Of a stretch of DNA of 64,000 nt, positions 25,976 to 34,900 are shown piece after piece (within the stretch, counting starts at the first letter, position 1; the number at the start of each line of letters is the position of its first letter). Where the stretch lies: positions 1,364,001 to 1,428,000 of the forward strand of contig CBDCDJ010000007.1 of assembly GCA_965215355.1 (NCBI GenBank), written 5' to 3'. The position numbers were made by a program, and so were the translations under genes. The stretch is from CBDCDJ01 sp965215355. GTDB taxonomy: Bacteria; Deinococcota; Deinococci; Deinococcales; Trueperaceae. The notes under the pieces were generated by a model. That model made no database searches, had not been told where the DNA came from, and saw only the letters and a list, made by a program, of their open reading frames with translations.

Positions 25976-26054
25976 TCTCGAGGTCGAAGCCGGTCGCCTC
26001 GAGCGTTGAGAAGAGCGTTTCGACTTCCCACCGCTGAGCATAAAAGGCAAACGA
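25976..26054 (-). pseudogene. IS4-type transposase fragment
   Basis: On the minus strand, 26054 to 25976 encodes GSFAFYAQRWEVETLFSTLEATGFDLET. This aligns with the Y-(2)-R-(3)-E-(6)-K signature of IS4-family transposases (Y, R and E in register; the final K is E here). An in-frame stop lies immediately upstream, and the fragment runs into the hutI stop. It is only a relic, but it shows that an IS4-type element once inserted here. Confidence 0.5.
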
Positions 26055-26223
26055 TCCTTACCTCAGACCCGCCGACCTAACGCCGCCGCGTTCAGCTTTT
26101 GCTCGGTACCCAGACAAGACTTTTAAAGCTCGCCGGACACGCTTTGCCGCCAACCCGGTCCAAAACGCGCCAAGCCCTCGCCGGGGCGGTCCCCCGGGAC
26201 AAACCAAGCTGCGACGGGAGTGA
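26055..26223. other. Intergenic remainder before the ROK kinase gene
   Basis: About 170 bp with no supported gene. Minus-strand frames are Arg/Ala-rich and may be further debris of the transposon relic. Confidence 0.3.
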
Positions 26224-26236
26224 TAAGGTCTTGACA
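26224..26236 (+). promoter_or_regulatory. Leaderless-type -10 before the ROK kinase
   Basis: TAAGGT (26224-26229), six bases, ATG at 26236; no ribosome binding site. Confidence 0.5.
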
Positions 26237-27189
26237 TGAGCGACCTGTTACTGGCCCTGGACTTTGGCGGCACGAAGCTGAGCGCGGGTGTAGCGAGGCG
26301 GGGCGACACCACCTGGCGCGGTTTGCGACGCGCGCCGTCCAAAGCGAACGCGACGGCCGCAGACGACCTGGCGCTGATGACCGGGCTGGCGGATACCCTT
26401 TTGAGGGGGGAACGTCCCGTCGCCGTCGGCGTGAGCTTTGGCGGGCCGGTGGACGCCGCCCGCGGCGTCGTGCTCTTGAGCGACCACGTGCCGGGTTGGG
26501 AGAACTGTCCCCTAAAAGAGCGGCTCGAGACCCACTACGGGGTTCCGGCGAGCGTCGACAACGACGCCAACGTGGCCGCTTTGGGCGAATACGTCTACGG
26601 GGCCGGGCGCGGCTGTCACAGTTTGCTGTACGTCACGGTCAGTACCGGCGTCGGCGGCGGCTGGATTTTAGACGGCAAAGTTTGGCACGGCTTCGACGGC
26701 GTGGCCGGGGAAATCGGCCACACAACGGCCGACCCGAACGGCCCCGAATGCTTCTGCGGCAAGCGCGGCTGCGTGGAACGCCTCGCTTCGGGACCGTACT
26801 TGGCCGCGTACGCCCGCGAGCTGCTCACAGCCGAGCCGGCGCGGGGTCAGTTGCTACGGGAGCAGGGCGATACCGAGCAGCTCACCGCCCAACAGGTCAG
26901 CGCCGCGGCGGCGGCGGGCGACAGTCTCGCCTGGCGAGCTTTGGAACGCGCCGCCTGGGCGCTCGGCTTGGGCCTCGGCAACGCGGTGAACTTTGTCAAC
27001 CCGCAACGTGTCGTACTGGGCGGCGGCGTGACGAAGTCGGGTGAGCGCTACTGGCGCAAAGTTCACGAGGTTGCCTGCGCGACGGCTCGAGCCCAAGCGA
27101 CGCTCGACCTTGTCGCGGCCGAACTCGGCGACGACGCGCCGCTGTGGGGGGCGGTGGCGCTGGCGGAAGGGGCGCTCGGGCAAGCATGA
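26236..27189 (+). CDS. ROK-family sugar kinase (probable glucokinase)
   Basis: A 317-residue cytosolic kinase phosphorylating a hexose with ATP. The phosphate-1 motif LALDFGGTKLSAGV (residues 5-18) is followed by VDNDANVAALGEYVYGAGRG with the catalytic Asp and by the ROK zinc motif CFCGKRGCVERLASGP (near residue 172). There is no N-terminal HTH, so it is an enzyme rather than a ROK repressor. The substrate, glucose or another hexose such as N-acetylglucosamine, cannot be fixed. Single gene with a leaderless-type promoter. Confidence 0.88.
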   Translation: MSDLLLALDFGGTKLSAGVARRGDTTWRGLRRAPSKANATAADDLALMTGLADTLLRGERPVAVGVSFGGPVDAARGVVLLSDHVPGWENCPLKERLETHYGVPASVDNDANVAALGEYVYGAGRGCHSLLYVTVSTGVGGGWILDGKVWHGFDGVAGEIGHTTADPNGPECFCGKRGCVERLASGPYLAAYARELLTAEPARGQLLREQGDTEQLTAQQVSAAAAAGDSLAWRALERAAWALGLGLGNAVNFVNPQRVVLGGGVTKSGERYWRKVHEVACATARAQATLDLVAAELGDDAPLWGAVALAEGALGQA

Positions 27190-27238
27190 CCCTCGACACG
27201 GCCCGTGACCGACCCCAGCACGCTCGAGGACAAATCCG

Positions 27239-29200
27239 TCAGGGTAGGTCGGTTTGTCGGTTGACCCGGTCCTCCCGCAAGTGGGCTATCTTTTCTAAGT
27301 CGGGTAGCAGGTCGTGACCGGCGTCGGAGGTGTCGAGCGGTGACAGGACCCCGGCCGCTCCGAAAACGGCCAAACAAACCGTAACGATGTCGGGGTCGAA
27401 GTGGGTGCCGCTACAGCGCTCTATCTCCGCCAAGGCCTCATTGACACTCCAGGCGCGTTTGTAGGGCCGTTCGTGGGTGAGGGCGTCTAGCACGTCGGCC
27501 ACGGCGACGATTCGGGCCGCCAGCGGGATGTCGGTACCGGCCAGACGGTGGGGGTAGCCTTGACCGTCCCAGCGCTCGTGGTGAGCCGCCGCTATCGTTT
27601 CCGCCAGGCGCAACAGGCGTGAATGGCCGTTCGCCAAGATGCTCGAGCCTATCGATGTGTGCGTCCGCATGACGCCGAACTCCGCGTCGGTGAGTTTGCC
27701 GGGTTTAAGCAGGGTCGCGTCCGGAACGCCTATCTTGCCCACGTCGTGCAGCCGCGCGGCCGTGTAGAGGAGCTGCGTTTCTTCAAACGACCAGCCGAGG
27801 GCGTAGGCTAGCAGCGCGGCGGTCCGGCCGACCCGGCGCGTGTGCTCGCCGGTGTCGTCGTCGCGGTACTCGGCGGCGACGGCGAGCCGCGTCACGACCT
27901 CTAAATGAGCTTCTTCGAGTTCGCGGGTGCGCTCTCGCACCAGCCGCTCGGCTTCTTCGTGCGCTTGCCGACTCAGTTCGGACTTGAGCCGGTACACTTC
28001 CGCCTCGCGGTGGGCTTTCTCGAGGTCGATTTTTAGCGTGAGCCGGCGCGTTTTTTCGGCGTTCTCGTCGTTGAAGATGCGCTCTTTGAGCCCGTGAAAG
28101 GCCTCTAAGTGGTAGACCGCCTTCTCGAACCCCCCTTGCAGCTTGTACGCCCGCGCTAAAAGTTCGTGAGCCTCGTACAGCGCCTTCGGCTGCTCGGTCC
28201 GCTCGGCCAGCAACAGCGCTGCTCGGGCGTGTGAGACGGCCTCGCCGAAAGACCCGGTCGCCAGCTCGTCTCGGGCCAAGTTGAGGGTGCCGCTCAACTT
28301 GTTGGGCGCGTCGTTGATGGAAGCGGCCAAGCCGACGGCTAGGTGGTGGGCCTCCTTGGCCCTCGAGAACAGGCCTTTTTTGTAGAAGACGTTGCCCAAG
28401 CCCTCGGTCGCGCCTATCTGGTAAACGACGAGGTGGTGGCGCTCGCTGAGGTCGCCCGCCGCTTCAAAGGCGGCTTCCGCGTCGGCGAAGCGCGCCAGCT
28501 CCAGGTAAACCTCACCCAAATTGATGAGCGACACGACCTCGATGATGTCGTCGCCGAGTTGGGCGGCTATCGTCAGGGCGTCTTTGTAAAAGGCGGCCGC
28601 ACGCTCGAACTTGCCGAGCGCGGCGTAGGTCAGGCCGAGGTTCTGCAGGTTGACGGCGGCGCTACGCGACTCGGCGTCTTGGCTTTTAAGAATCTCGAAG
28701 GCTTCTTGCAGCGACTCGAGGGCGTTTTGGTACTCGGAGAGTTCGCGGTAGATGTCGCCCGCGTTCGTGAGCACGTCGGCCAGCAGCCGGGTTCGCCCGA
28801 GCGTCTTGAGGAGCGCTGCGGCCCGCTCCAAAAAGGTGAGCGAGGCCGAAAGGTCGCCCGACAGGGCGAAGACGCTGGCGAGTTGGTTGAGGGCGTTGGC
28901 CTCCAGGTCGTCCAAAGCCTCGTCCTGGGCGACCTCCAGGGCTGCTTCGAAGTGGTTCTTCGCCGCCTCGAAGTCGCCGTGCTCGCGCGCGACTTTACCG
29001 AGCAGCAGCCGGACTTCGCCGAGCTGCTGGGGCGTGTGGGCCGCGGGGTCGGCGAGGGCGTCCAGCAGACTCGTTTGGGCGGCGCTCAGCTGGCCCAGCT
29101 CGAAGGCTTTTTGGGCTTGCTCGAGGCGTTCGGACACTGCGGCGGGAAAGGCAGCCTCTCTGCCGTCCCGCGCCCTGAGCTGTAGAAGAACTTCGGCCAT
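27239..29200 (-). CDS. TPR-repeat HD-GYP domain phosphodiesterase
   Basis: A 653-residue protein. The N-terminal two-thirds (about 10-370) are tetratricopeptide-like helical repeats (NQLASVFALSGDLSASLTFLERA, NAGDIYRELSEYQNALESLQEAF, NLGEVYLELARFADAEAAFEAA and others). A coiled coil (about 375-425) links them to a C-terminal HD-GYP domain with HDVGK, HTSIGS, HHERWDGQGYPHRL and DVLDALTHERPYK. Intact HD and GYP residues predict cyclic-di-GMP hydrolysis. ATG 29200 is preferred (GGAG 8 bases upstream). No receiver domain is present; the TPR region is probably the sensor or partner-binding part. Confidence 0.9.
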   Translation of the reverse strand: MAEVLLQLRARDGREAAFPAAVSERLEQAQKAFELGQLSAAQTSLLDALADPAAHTPQQLGEVRLLLGKVAREHGDFEAAKNHFEAALEVAQDEALDDLEANALNQLASVFALSGDLSASLTFLERAAALLKTLGRTRLLADVLTNAGDIYRELSEYQNALESLQEAFEILKSQDAESRSAAVNLQNLGLTYAALGKFERAAAFYKDALTIAAQLGDDIIEVVSLINLGEVYLELARFADAEAAFEAAGDLSERHHLVVYQIGATEGLGNVFYKKGLFSRAKEAHHLAVGLAASINDAPNKLSGTLNLARDELATGSFGEAVSHARAALLLAERTEQPKALYEAHELLARAYKLQGGFEKAVYHLEAFHGLKERIFNDENAEKTRRLTLKIDLEKAHREAEVYRLKSELSRQAHEEAERLVRERTRELEEAHLEVVTRLAVAAEYRDDDTGEHTRRVGRTAALLAYALGWSFEETQLLYTAARLHDVGKIGVPDATLLKPGKLTDAEFGVMRTHTSIGSSILANGHSRLLRLAETIAAAHHERWDGQGYPHRLAGTDIPLAARIVAVADVLDALTHERPYKRAWSVNEALAEIERCSGTHFDPDIVTVCLAVFGAAGVLSPLDTSDAGHDLLPDLEKIAHLREDRVNRQTDLP

Positions 29201-29291
29201 TCGAAACACTCCGACCAGGGGGTCCGGTCTACCGCCGCCCCGCTTGACCGGAGTTTAAATCAGCGACTGTCACAAGGTTCTTACAACGTGA

Positions 29292-29324
29292 CAAAAAGGT
29301 GGGCGCGTCAAGCACGCGCCCACC
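29292..29324 (-). terminator. Rho-independent terminator of the subtilisin-like gene
   Basis: Perfect 11-bp stem GGTGGGCGCGT/ACGCGCCCACC with a 5-base loop and, on the minus strand, a TTTTTGT tail. Confidence 0.85.
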
Positions 29325-29357
29325 GGACTTTACCGTTTCAAAGCATTTCGGTTTTGC

Positions 29358-30710
29358 TCAGTTTTTCAGGACGTCGCCCAGGAACTGTTTCAGGTCGAGA
29401 CGGCCCTTGCCGAGGCCGTCTTTGTAGAGGGCCCCGTTCACGGGGACGTCGTAGAGCTTGTCCATCACCTTTTCGGTGACGAGGTTGGGAAGTTCTGCAA
29501 CTTTCTTGTCCAGGTTCGGCTGGCCCAGCGCCAAGGCCAACGCGCCCGAGACCATCGGCGCGGCGAACGAGGTGCCGCTCCAGTAGATGACGCGGCTGTC
29601 GGGGTAAGCGGTGAAAACGGCTTCGCCCGGGGCGACGATTTCGACCATGTCTTTTCGGTAGGTCGAAAAGGTGGACTTTTCGTCGTTGGCGTTGACGCTG
29701 CCGACGCTCACGAGGGCGCTTTTGTAGCTTTCCTTGAGCGCTCCGCTGGCCGGAAAGGTGACGTTTTTGTCGCCCGAGTTGCCCGACGAGGCGACCACCG
29801 CGACGCCCCTGTTCTTCGCCTTTTCCAGAACTTTCTCGACCGCCACAGACGTTTGCTGTGCGCCGAGCGATACGTTGATAACCTTCGCGCCGTGCTCGAC
29901 GGCCCAGTTGATGGCGAGGACCAGGTCGTCGGTGTCGCCCTGCCCGCCGGCGTCCAGCACGCGCAGGGGCATGATCTTTGCCAGCGGCGCGACCTGCAGG
30001 ACGACGCCCGCGACCGCGGTGCCGTGCCCGTAGTTGTCCCCGACACCCTCGTCTTGAGCCCGCGCGTCGCCGTCCAGAAAGTCCCAGCCCGGTACGAGCC
30101 GGTCGGTGAAAACGGGATGATTCAAGTCCAAGCCGGTGTCGATGACGGCGACGACGACGCCGTCGCCCAGGCGGGGTGCCAACTTAGTGTGCGCTTCGAG
30201 AAGACCTATTTGCTGCCAGGCGCGCGCGTTGTCGAGCGGAGTGTAGGTCAGACTGGTGGGCACAGAGCCGTCCCAAACTGCCGTGCCACCGGCCCAGGCG
30301 CGCACGCCGCCGGCCCAGGCGCGGACACCGCCGGCCCAAGCGCGCACGCCGCCGGCCCAAGCGCGCACGCCGGCCACGCCGAGTTCCGGCAGTGCGAACG
30401 CGTTTTGGTTTTGTTCCAGGGAAAGCGTGGTGAGCCCGGTCGTTTCGGCAAAGCCCAACACGGCGAAGCCCGCCTCAGCGTCGAACAGGACGACGCTGCC
30501 GCCGTAACGCGCCTCGAGTTCGGCCGGGGTCGCGTCGGGACCGATGTCGACGGTCGTGAGCGTTGAAAAGTTTGGAGCGGGGCTACCCACTTCGGGCGAA
30601 CTGCCGAGGTTGCACGACGACAGCGAGACCATCAAAGCAGACAGCAACCAGAACAGCAGCCAGCGGTGTTTTGTTTTTCCGTACGCGGTGTCATGCAAGG
30701 TGTAATGCAA
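29358..30710 (-). CDS. Subtilisin-like S8 protease, lipoprotein with heptapeptide repeats
   Basis: A 450-residue exported serine protease. The N-terminal hydrophobic segment (RWLLFWLLSALMVSLSSC) ends in a lipobox-like LSSC (Cys33), so it is probably membrane-anchored. A short prodomain (about 50-110) is followed by four copies of VRAWAGG (about 115-142) and then the catalytic domain. The triad is Asp191 (AVIDTGLDLNHP), His229 (NYGHGTAVAGV) and Ser in YWSGTSFAAPMVSGALAL near 380. The oxyanion Asn region is VVASSGNSGDKN. The start is TTG at 30710 with GGAGA upstream; it is followed by a 12-bp duplication containing a second TTG. Confidence 0.9.
   Translation of the reverse strand: MHYTLHDTAYGKTKHRWLLFWLLSALMVSLSSCNLGSSPEVGSPAPNFSTLTTVDIGPDATPAELEARYGGSVVLFDAEAGFAVLGFAETTGLTTLSLEQNQNAFALPELGVAGVRAWAGGVRAWAGGVRAWAGGVRAWAGGTAVWDGSVPTSLTYTPLDNARAWQQIGLLEAHTKLAPRLGDGVVVAVIDTGLDLNHPVFTDRLVPGWDFLDGDARAQDEGVGDNYGHGTAVAGVVLQVAPLAKIMPLRVLDAGGQGDTDDLVLAINWAVEHGAKVINVSLGAQQTSVAVEKVLEKAKNRGVAVVASSGNSGDKNVTFPASGALKESYKSALVSVGSVNANDEKSTFSTYRKDMVEIVAPGEAVFTAYPDSRVIYWSGTSFAAPMVSGALALALGQPNLDKKVAELPNLVTEKVMDKLYDVPVNGALYKDGLGKGRLDLKQFLGDVLKN
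30288..30371. repeat. 21-bp coding tandem repeat in the S8 protease
   Basis: Four 21-bp units encoding VRAWAGG (sense on the minus strand), differing by single substitutions. They sit between prodomain and catalytic domain. Confidence 0.85.
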
Positions 30711-30954
30711 GGTGGTTCTCCAAAAAATGACGAAAAAGTAAGTCGGTCGCGCTACTGGCTCGCCGCCGCTTTAGCGCCCGGTTAAGAGCGGCGGGTCTTC
30801 ACCTCTTACTTGCCCCTTTCGAATGGTTTATCAACCTAACCCAAGCGTACAGGGTCGGCTCTCACGAAACTCTTACAAATCTTTTGTCCACAACGTTCAA
30901 ACGCACTTCCGCGCGAGCTGGGGTCGCTGGTGTAGAGTGCTCTGGGAGGTTCTT
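30711..30954. other. Divergent intergenic region between the protease and ABC exporter genes
   Basis: About 245 bp, AT-richer in the middle (30800-30910), probably holding both promoters. The exporter frame stays open upstream of 30955, but the residues there do not look like an ABC exporter N-terminus. Confidence 0.4.
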
Positions 30955-32751
30955 TTGACGGTCGTTACAGCCCAGCCACGCAAGGCCAACAGCGAGTTCA
31001 GCGTCGACCACGGGTACGTTTACGACCGCCGCGGGCCGGTGCGCTGGATTGTTTCACACCTGCTGCGCTACAAGCTGTTGTTGGGCCTGTTTGTACTCGC
31101 GGTCACCCTGACCAACGTGCTGTTTTCGGCGGTGCCGCGCTTGGTAGGCTTGGCCTTCGACGTGGTGCTCCAACCCGACCCGAGCGCGCGGCGACTGTTC
31201 ACCCTCGCCGCGATTATCCTCGGGGCGGTGTTGGTGCGCGGCGTCATCGACCTCGTCAACAGTTTTTCTATAGAGACGCTGGGGCAGCGGCTCGAGCGCG
31301 ACGCGCGCGAAGAGCTTTACCTGAGCTTGCTCGGCAAAAGCCAGACCTTCCACAACCGCCAGCGCGTCGGCGACATCATGGCGCGCGCGACCGGCGACGT
31401 GCGCCAGCTCAACCCGATGATGAACCCCGGCATAGCCCTCATCTCCGAGTCGGTCGTCGCCACGGTCGTGCCGCTCGTCTTTATCGCTTTTATCGACCTG
31501 CGCTTGCTGCTCGCCCCCGTACTGTTCGTCTTGCTGTTCGCGTTCGCGCTGCGCGACTACATGCGACGGCTCAACCCCGTGTCCGGCGCGATGCGCCGTC
31601 ACTTCGGGGTTATGAACGCCGGGCTGAACGAGACCATCACCGGCATCGAGGTGGTCAAGTCGACCGTGCAAGAGGCGCAGGAACAGCGCAAGTTCGTCAC
31701 CGACGCCACAAACTACCGCGACGCCTTCGTCGCGCAGGGCCGGGTGCAGGCGCGCTACCTGCCGATTTTGCTGTTCGGCTTCGCGCTGACCGGAGCTTTC
31801 GCGCACGGGTTGTGGCTGCTCGCGCAGGGTCAAATCACGGTCGGCGACCTCGTGGCTTATTTGGGCTTGGTGGGCGCGATGCGCTTTACCGCCTCTATTT
31901 CGGTGTTCACCTTTTCGCTCGTGCAGTTGGGGCTGGCCGGGGCCGAGCGGATTCTCGAGCTGATGCGTGAAGAAACCGAACTCGACGAAAACGTGGGCGG
32001 CTACGCCTCACCGATTCGCGGGTCCATCGTGTTCGAAAACGTGAGCTTCGGCTACGCGGGTGCGGACGGCAAACAGAGTTTGCACAACGTCTCGTTCGAG
32101 GCCGCCCCGGGCGAGACCGTCGCCGTCGTCGGGCAAACGGGCTCGGGCAAGAGCACGCTGACCAAGCTCGTCAACCGCGCCTACGACGTGACCGGGGGGC
32201 GAATTCTCATCGACGGGGTGGACGTGCGGGACTGGAACCTGGCGTCTTTGCGGCAGCAAATCTCGGTCATCGAGCAGGACGTGTTTCTGTTCTCCCGCTC
32301 GGTTGCCGACAACATCGCCTTCGGGTTGGGTGAGAAGGCGACGCGGGCGGCCATCCTGGAAGCCGCCAAAGCCGCGCAGGCCCACAGTTTCATCACCGGT
32401 TTCGCCGACGGCTACGGCACCGTCATCGGCGAGCGCGGCGTGACCTTGTCGGGCGGACAGCGGCAAAGGTTAGCCATCGCTCGAGCCCTCCTCACCGACC
32501 CGCGAATTCTCATCCTCGACGACTCGACGAGCGCGGTCGACAGCGCCACCGAAGACGCCATCCAGCGCGCCATCGACAAGGTGCTCACGGGCCGCACCAC
32601 GCTGATGATCACCCACCGATTGTCGCAGATTCGCCGCGCCGACAAAATTCTGGTACTCGCCGGGGGCGAAGTCGTCGACCAGGGCAGCCACGCCGAACTG
32701 CTGGCACGCTCCAGGCTCTACCAGCGTATTTTTGCGAGACATGAGGGATGA
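30955..32751 (+). CDS. ABC exporter subunit A (degenerate catalytic site)
   Basis: A 598-residue half-transporter with six transmembrane helices (about 25-320) and a nucleotide-binding domain. Walker A is GQTGSGKSTLTKL, the Q-loop is ISVIEQDVFLFSRS and the signature LSGGQRQRLAIARAL. Walker B is ILILDDSTSAVD, with Asp in place of the catalytic Glu, and the switch is MITHRLS. The Glu-to-Asp change marks the non-canonical half of heterodimeric exporters such as Thermus TmrAB or Thermotoga TM287/288. I chose TTG 30955: GGGAGG is 5 bases upstream. The next gene is the partner subunit. Confidence 0.92.
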   Translation: MTVVTAQPRKANSEFSVDHGYVYDRRGPVRWIVSHLLRYKLLLGLFVLAVTLTNVLFSAVPRLVGLAFDVVLQPDPSARRLFTLAAIILGAVLVRGVIDLVNSFSIETLGQRLERDAREELYLSLLGKSQTFHNRQRVGDIMARATGDVRQLNPMMNPGIALISESVVATVVPLVFIAFIDLRLLLAPVLFVLLFAFALRDYMRRLNPVSGAMRRHFGVMNAGLNETITGIEVVKSTVQEAQEQRKFVTDATNYRDAFVAQGRVQARYLPILLFGFALTGAFAHGLWLLAQGQITVGDLVAYLGLVGAMRFTASISVFTFSLVQLGLAGAERILELMREETELDENVGGYASPIRGSIVFENVSFGYAGADGKQSLHNVSFEAAPGETVAVVGQTGSGKSTLTKLVNRAYDVTGGRILIDGVDVRDWNLASLRQQISVIEQDVFLFSRSVADNIAFGLGEKATRAAILEAAKAAQAHSFITGFADGYGTVIGERGVTLSGGQRQRLAIARALLTDPRILILDDSTSAVDSATEDAIQRAIDKVLTGRTTLMITHRLSQIRRADKILVLAGGEVVDQGSHAELLARSRLYQRIFARHEG

Positions 32752-32845
32752 GGGGCTCGCACAGGGAAGACGGGGAGAAGCCCTTGATTTTCCACTCGGT
32801 ACTCTCCACTCGGTCCTCGGTACTTTCTGCAGTGAGGTCTAACTG
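32752..32845. other. Spacer between exporter genes with a motif shared elsewhere
   Basis: Contains TTTCCACTCGGTACT (32788-32802), identical to 42653-42667 upstream of the NAD synthase gene, plus a partial second unit (CTCCACTCGGTCCTCGGTACT). Function unknown. Confidence 0.45.
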
Positions 32846-34663
32846 ATGGGCTTCATCATGGACGGCGTCGCCACCGAGGCGTACGACCGCAACTACAGCG
32901 ACCGCCAACTCCTGCACCGCATTTTCGCTTACTTTCGGCCGCACCTCAGGACGATGGTGTTCGTCGCGGTGATGACCTTTTTAGACGCGCTCATGGGCGC
33001 GGCTCTGCCGGTCTTGATCTCGCGCGGCATCGACGTGTTGGGCGCGCAAGACTCGAGCGGACTGTGGCCCCGAGCCGGTGGTTTTCTCGCCGCCATCCTG
33101 CTGGCCGGGGCGCTCGCCTGGACCTTCAACTTTTTTCGCCAGACTTACACCGCCCGCGCGGTGGGGGACGTGGTGCTCGAGCTGCGCAAACACGCCTTCG
33201 ACGCGGTGCTGGCGCGCGACATGTCGTTTTACGACGAGTTCTCGACCGGCAAAATCGTCAGCCGCGTCACCTCGGACACGCAAGACTTCGCGACCGTCGT
33301 TACCTTGACGCTCAACCTCATGAGCCAGGTGCTGCAAATCCTCATCATCGTCGGCGTGCTGTTTTACCTGAACGTGCGCCTCACGCTCATCGCGCTCGTT
33401 ATTGCCCCTTTTATCGTCGCGGCGGCCTTAGCGTTTCGCTACATCGCACGCTTTACCGCGCAGCAGGCGCGGCGCGTCCTCGCCGAGGTGAACGCGAACG
33501 TGCAGGAGTCCGTCACCGGCATCTCTGTGGCGAAGGCGTTTCGGCAAGAACGGACCGTGTTCGACACCTTCAGCCGGGTCAACGAGCAGTCCTACGACCT
33601 GAACTTGCGGCAGGGTTTGGTTTTCAGCTCGATTTTTCCCATTCTCGGCACCATCGCGGGAGTAGGCACGGCGCTGGTCGTCTACTTCGGCGGGCGCAGC
33701 GTGTTGGCGGGCGCGGTCACGGCGGGCGAGTGGTACTTGTTCGTCCAGAGCATCGCGCTGTTCTGGTTTCCGCTGACCAGCATCGCTTCGTTCTGGAGCC
33801 AGTTTCAGCAGGGTCTGGCGGCCAGCGAGCGCGTGTTTGCCCTCGTCGACGCCGAGCCGCGGGTGGTGCAGACGGGTTCCGAACAGGTGGAGGATTTGCG
33901 GGGGCGGCTCGAGTTCGTGGGGATGGACTTTCGCTACACCGACCAGGAGCAGGTGCTCCGCGGTTTCGACCTGACGATTCCGGCCGGGGAGACCGTCGCC
34001 TTTGTCGGCCACACCGGGGCGGGCAAGTCGAGCCTCGGCAAGCTCGTCGCGCGCTTTTACGAGTTTCAGGGCGGGCGGCTTTTGGTCGACGGGCGCGACA
34101 TCCGCAGCCTCGACTTGCAGGGTTACCGCCGCCACCTGGGCATCGTCCAGCAGACGCCGTTTTTGTTCCGCGGCACGGTGCGGGACAACATCCGCTACGG
34201 GGCTCCAAACGCCTCGGACGAAGAAGTGGTTGCGGTGGCGCGGCGGGTCGGCGGGGGCGACTGGTTGGACGTGTTGCCGCAAGGTTTGGACACCGACGTG
34301 GGCGAGTCCGGCAAGGGCATCTCGGGCGGGCAGCGTCAGCTCGTGGCGCTGGCTCGAGTGCTGCTGCAAAACCCGCGTATTTTAATCCTGGACGAGGCGA
34401 CGGCGAGCGTCGACCCACTGACCGAGGCGCAGATTCAGGAGGGTTTGGAGCTTGTCCTGCGCGACCGCACCGCCATCGTCATCGCGCACCGGCTGTCCAC
34501 GATTCGCAGCGCCGATCGCATTGTCGTGTTGCAACAAGGCGAGATTGTCGAAGAGGGCAGTCACGAAAGTTTGCTCGAGAAGGGCGGCCACTACGCCGAA
34601 CTCTACAACACCTACTTCCGCCACCAGTCGCCGGACTACGACCCGGTGGGGGCGGGAGGGTAG
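32846..34663 (+). CDS. ABC exporter subunit B (canonical catalytic site)
   Basis: A 605-residue half-transporter, partner of the preceding subunit. Six transmembrane helices are followed by a nucleotide-binding domain. Walker A is GHTGAGKSSLGKL, the Q-loop LGIVQQTPFLFRGTV, the signature ISGGQRQLVALARVL, Walker B ILILDEATASVD with the catalytic Glu, and the switch VIAHRLS. Together the two genes form a heterodimeric exporter with one active and one degenerate ATP site. The substrate (lipid, drug or peptide) is not deducible. TGAGGT lies 8 bases before the ATG; a second ATG follows at 32858. Confidence 0.92.
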   Translation: MGFIMDGVATEAYDRNYSDRQLLHRIFAYFRPHLRTMVFVAVMTFLDALMGAALPVLISRGIDVLGAQDSSGLWPRAGGFLAAILLAGALAWTFNFFRQTYTARAVGDVVLELRKHAFDAVLARDMSFYDEFSTGKIVSRVTSDTQDFATVVTLTLNLMSQVLQILIIVGVLFYLNVRLTLIALVIAPFIVAAALAFRYIARFTAQQARRVLAEVNANVQESVTGISVAKAFRQERTVFDTFSRVNEQSYDLNLRQGLVFSSIFPILGTIAGVGTALVVYFGGRSVLAGAVTAGEWYLFVQSIALFWFPLTSIASFWSQFQQGLAASERVFALVDAEPRVVQTGSEQVEDLRGRLEFVGMDFRYTDQEQVLRGFDLTIPAGETVAFVGHTGAGKSSLGKLVARFYEFQGGRLLVDGRDIRSLDLQGYRRHLGIVQQTPFLFRGTVRDNIRYGAPNASDEEVVAVARRVGGGDWLDVLPQGLDTDVGESGKGISGGQRQLVALARVLLQNPRILILDEATASVDPLTEAQIQEGLELVLRDRTAIVIAHRLSTIRSADRIVVLQQGEIVEEGSHESLLEKGGHYAELYNTYFRHQSPDYDPVGAGG

Positions 34664-34751
34664 GGCAGTTCGAGTCTGTGAGATGCGGCGAGGACAGTAG
34701 AATCCATGCTGAAAAGCCGTCAAAAAGCTGGCCGATGAACAAAAATAACAC

Positions 34752-34781
34752 TTGACAGGGCCGGTGCTCATGGAATACCAT
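34752..34781 (+). promoter_or_regulatory. Promoter of the ATPase/HDR-protein module
   Basis: TTGACA (34752-34757), 18 bp, TACCAT (34776-34781), about 120 bp upstream of the ATG at 34901. It lies where base composition turns AT-rich. Confidence 0.55.
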
Positions 34782-34900
34782 CCTTTGCTGTTCGTCTATC
34801 AAATAAACAACCCGCGCAGGTAGTTTCAAAGCTTGCCAGTTCAACGTAAGTCGCCCGCTTCAAACTTGTCTCATCTTGTTAAACTGCGTGAGGGTTGAAT

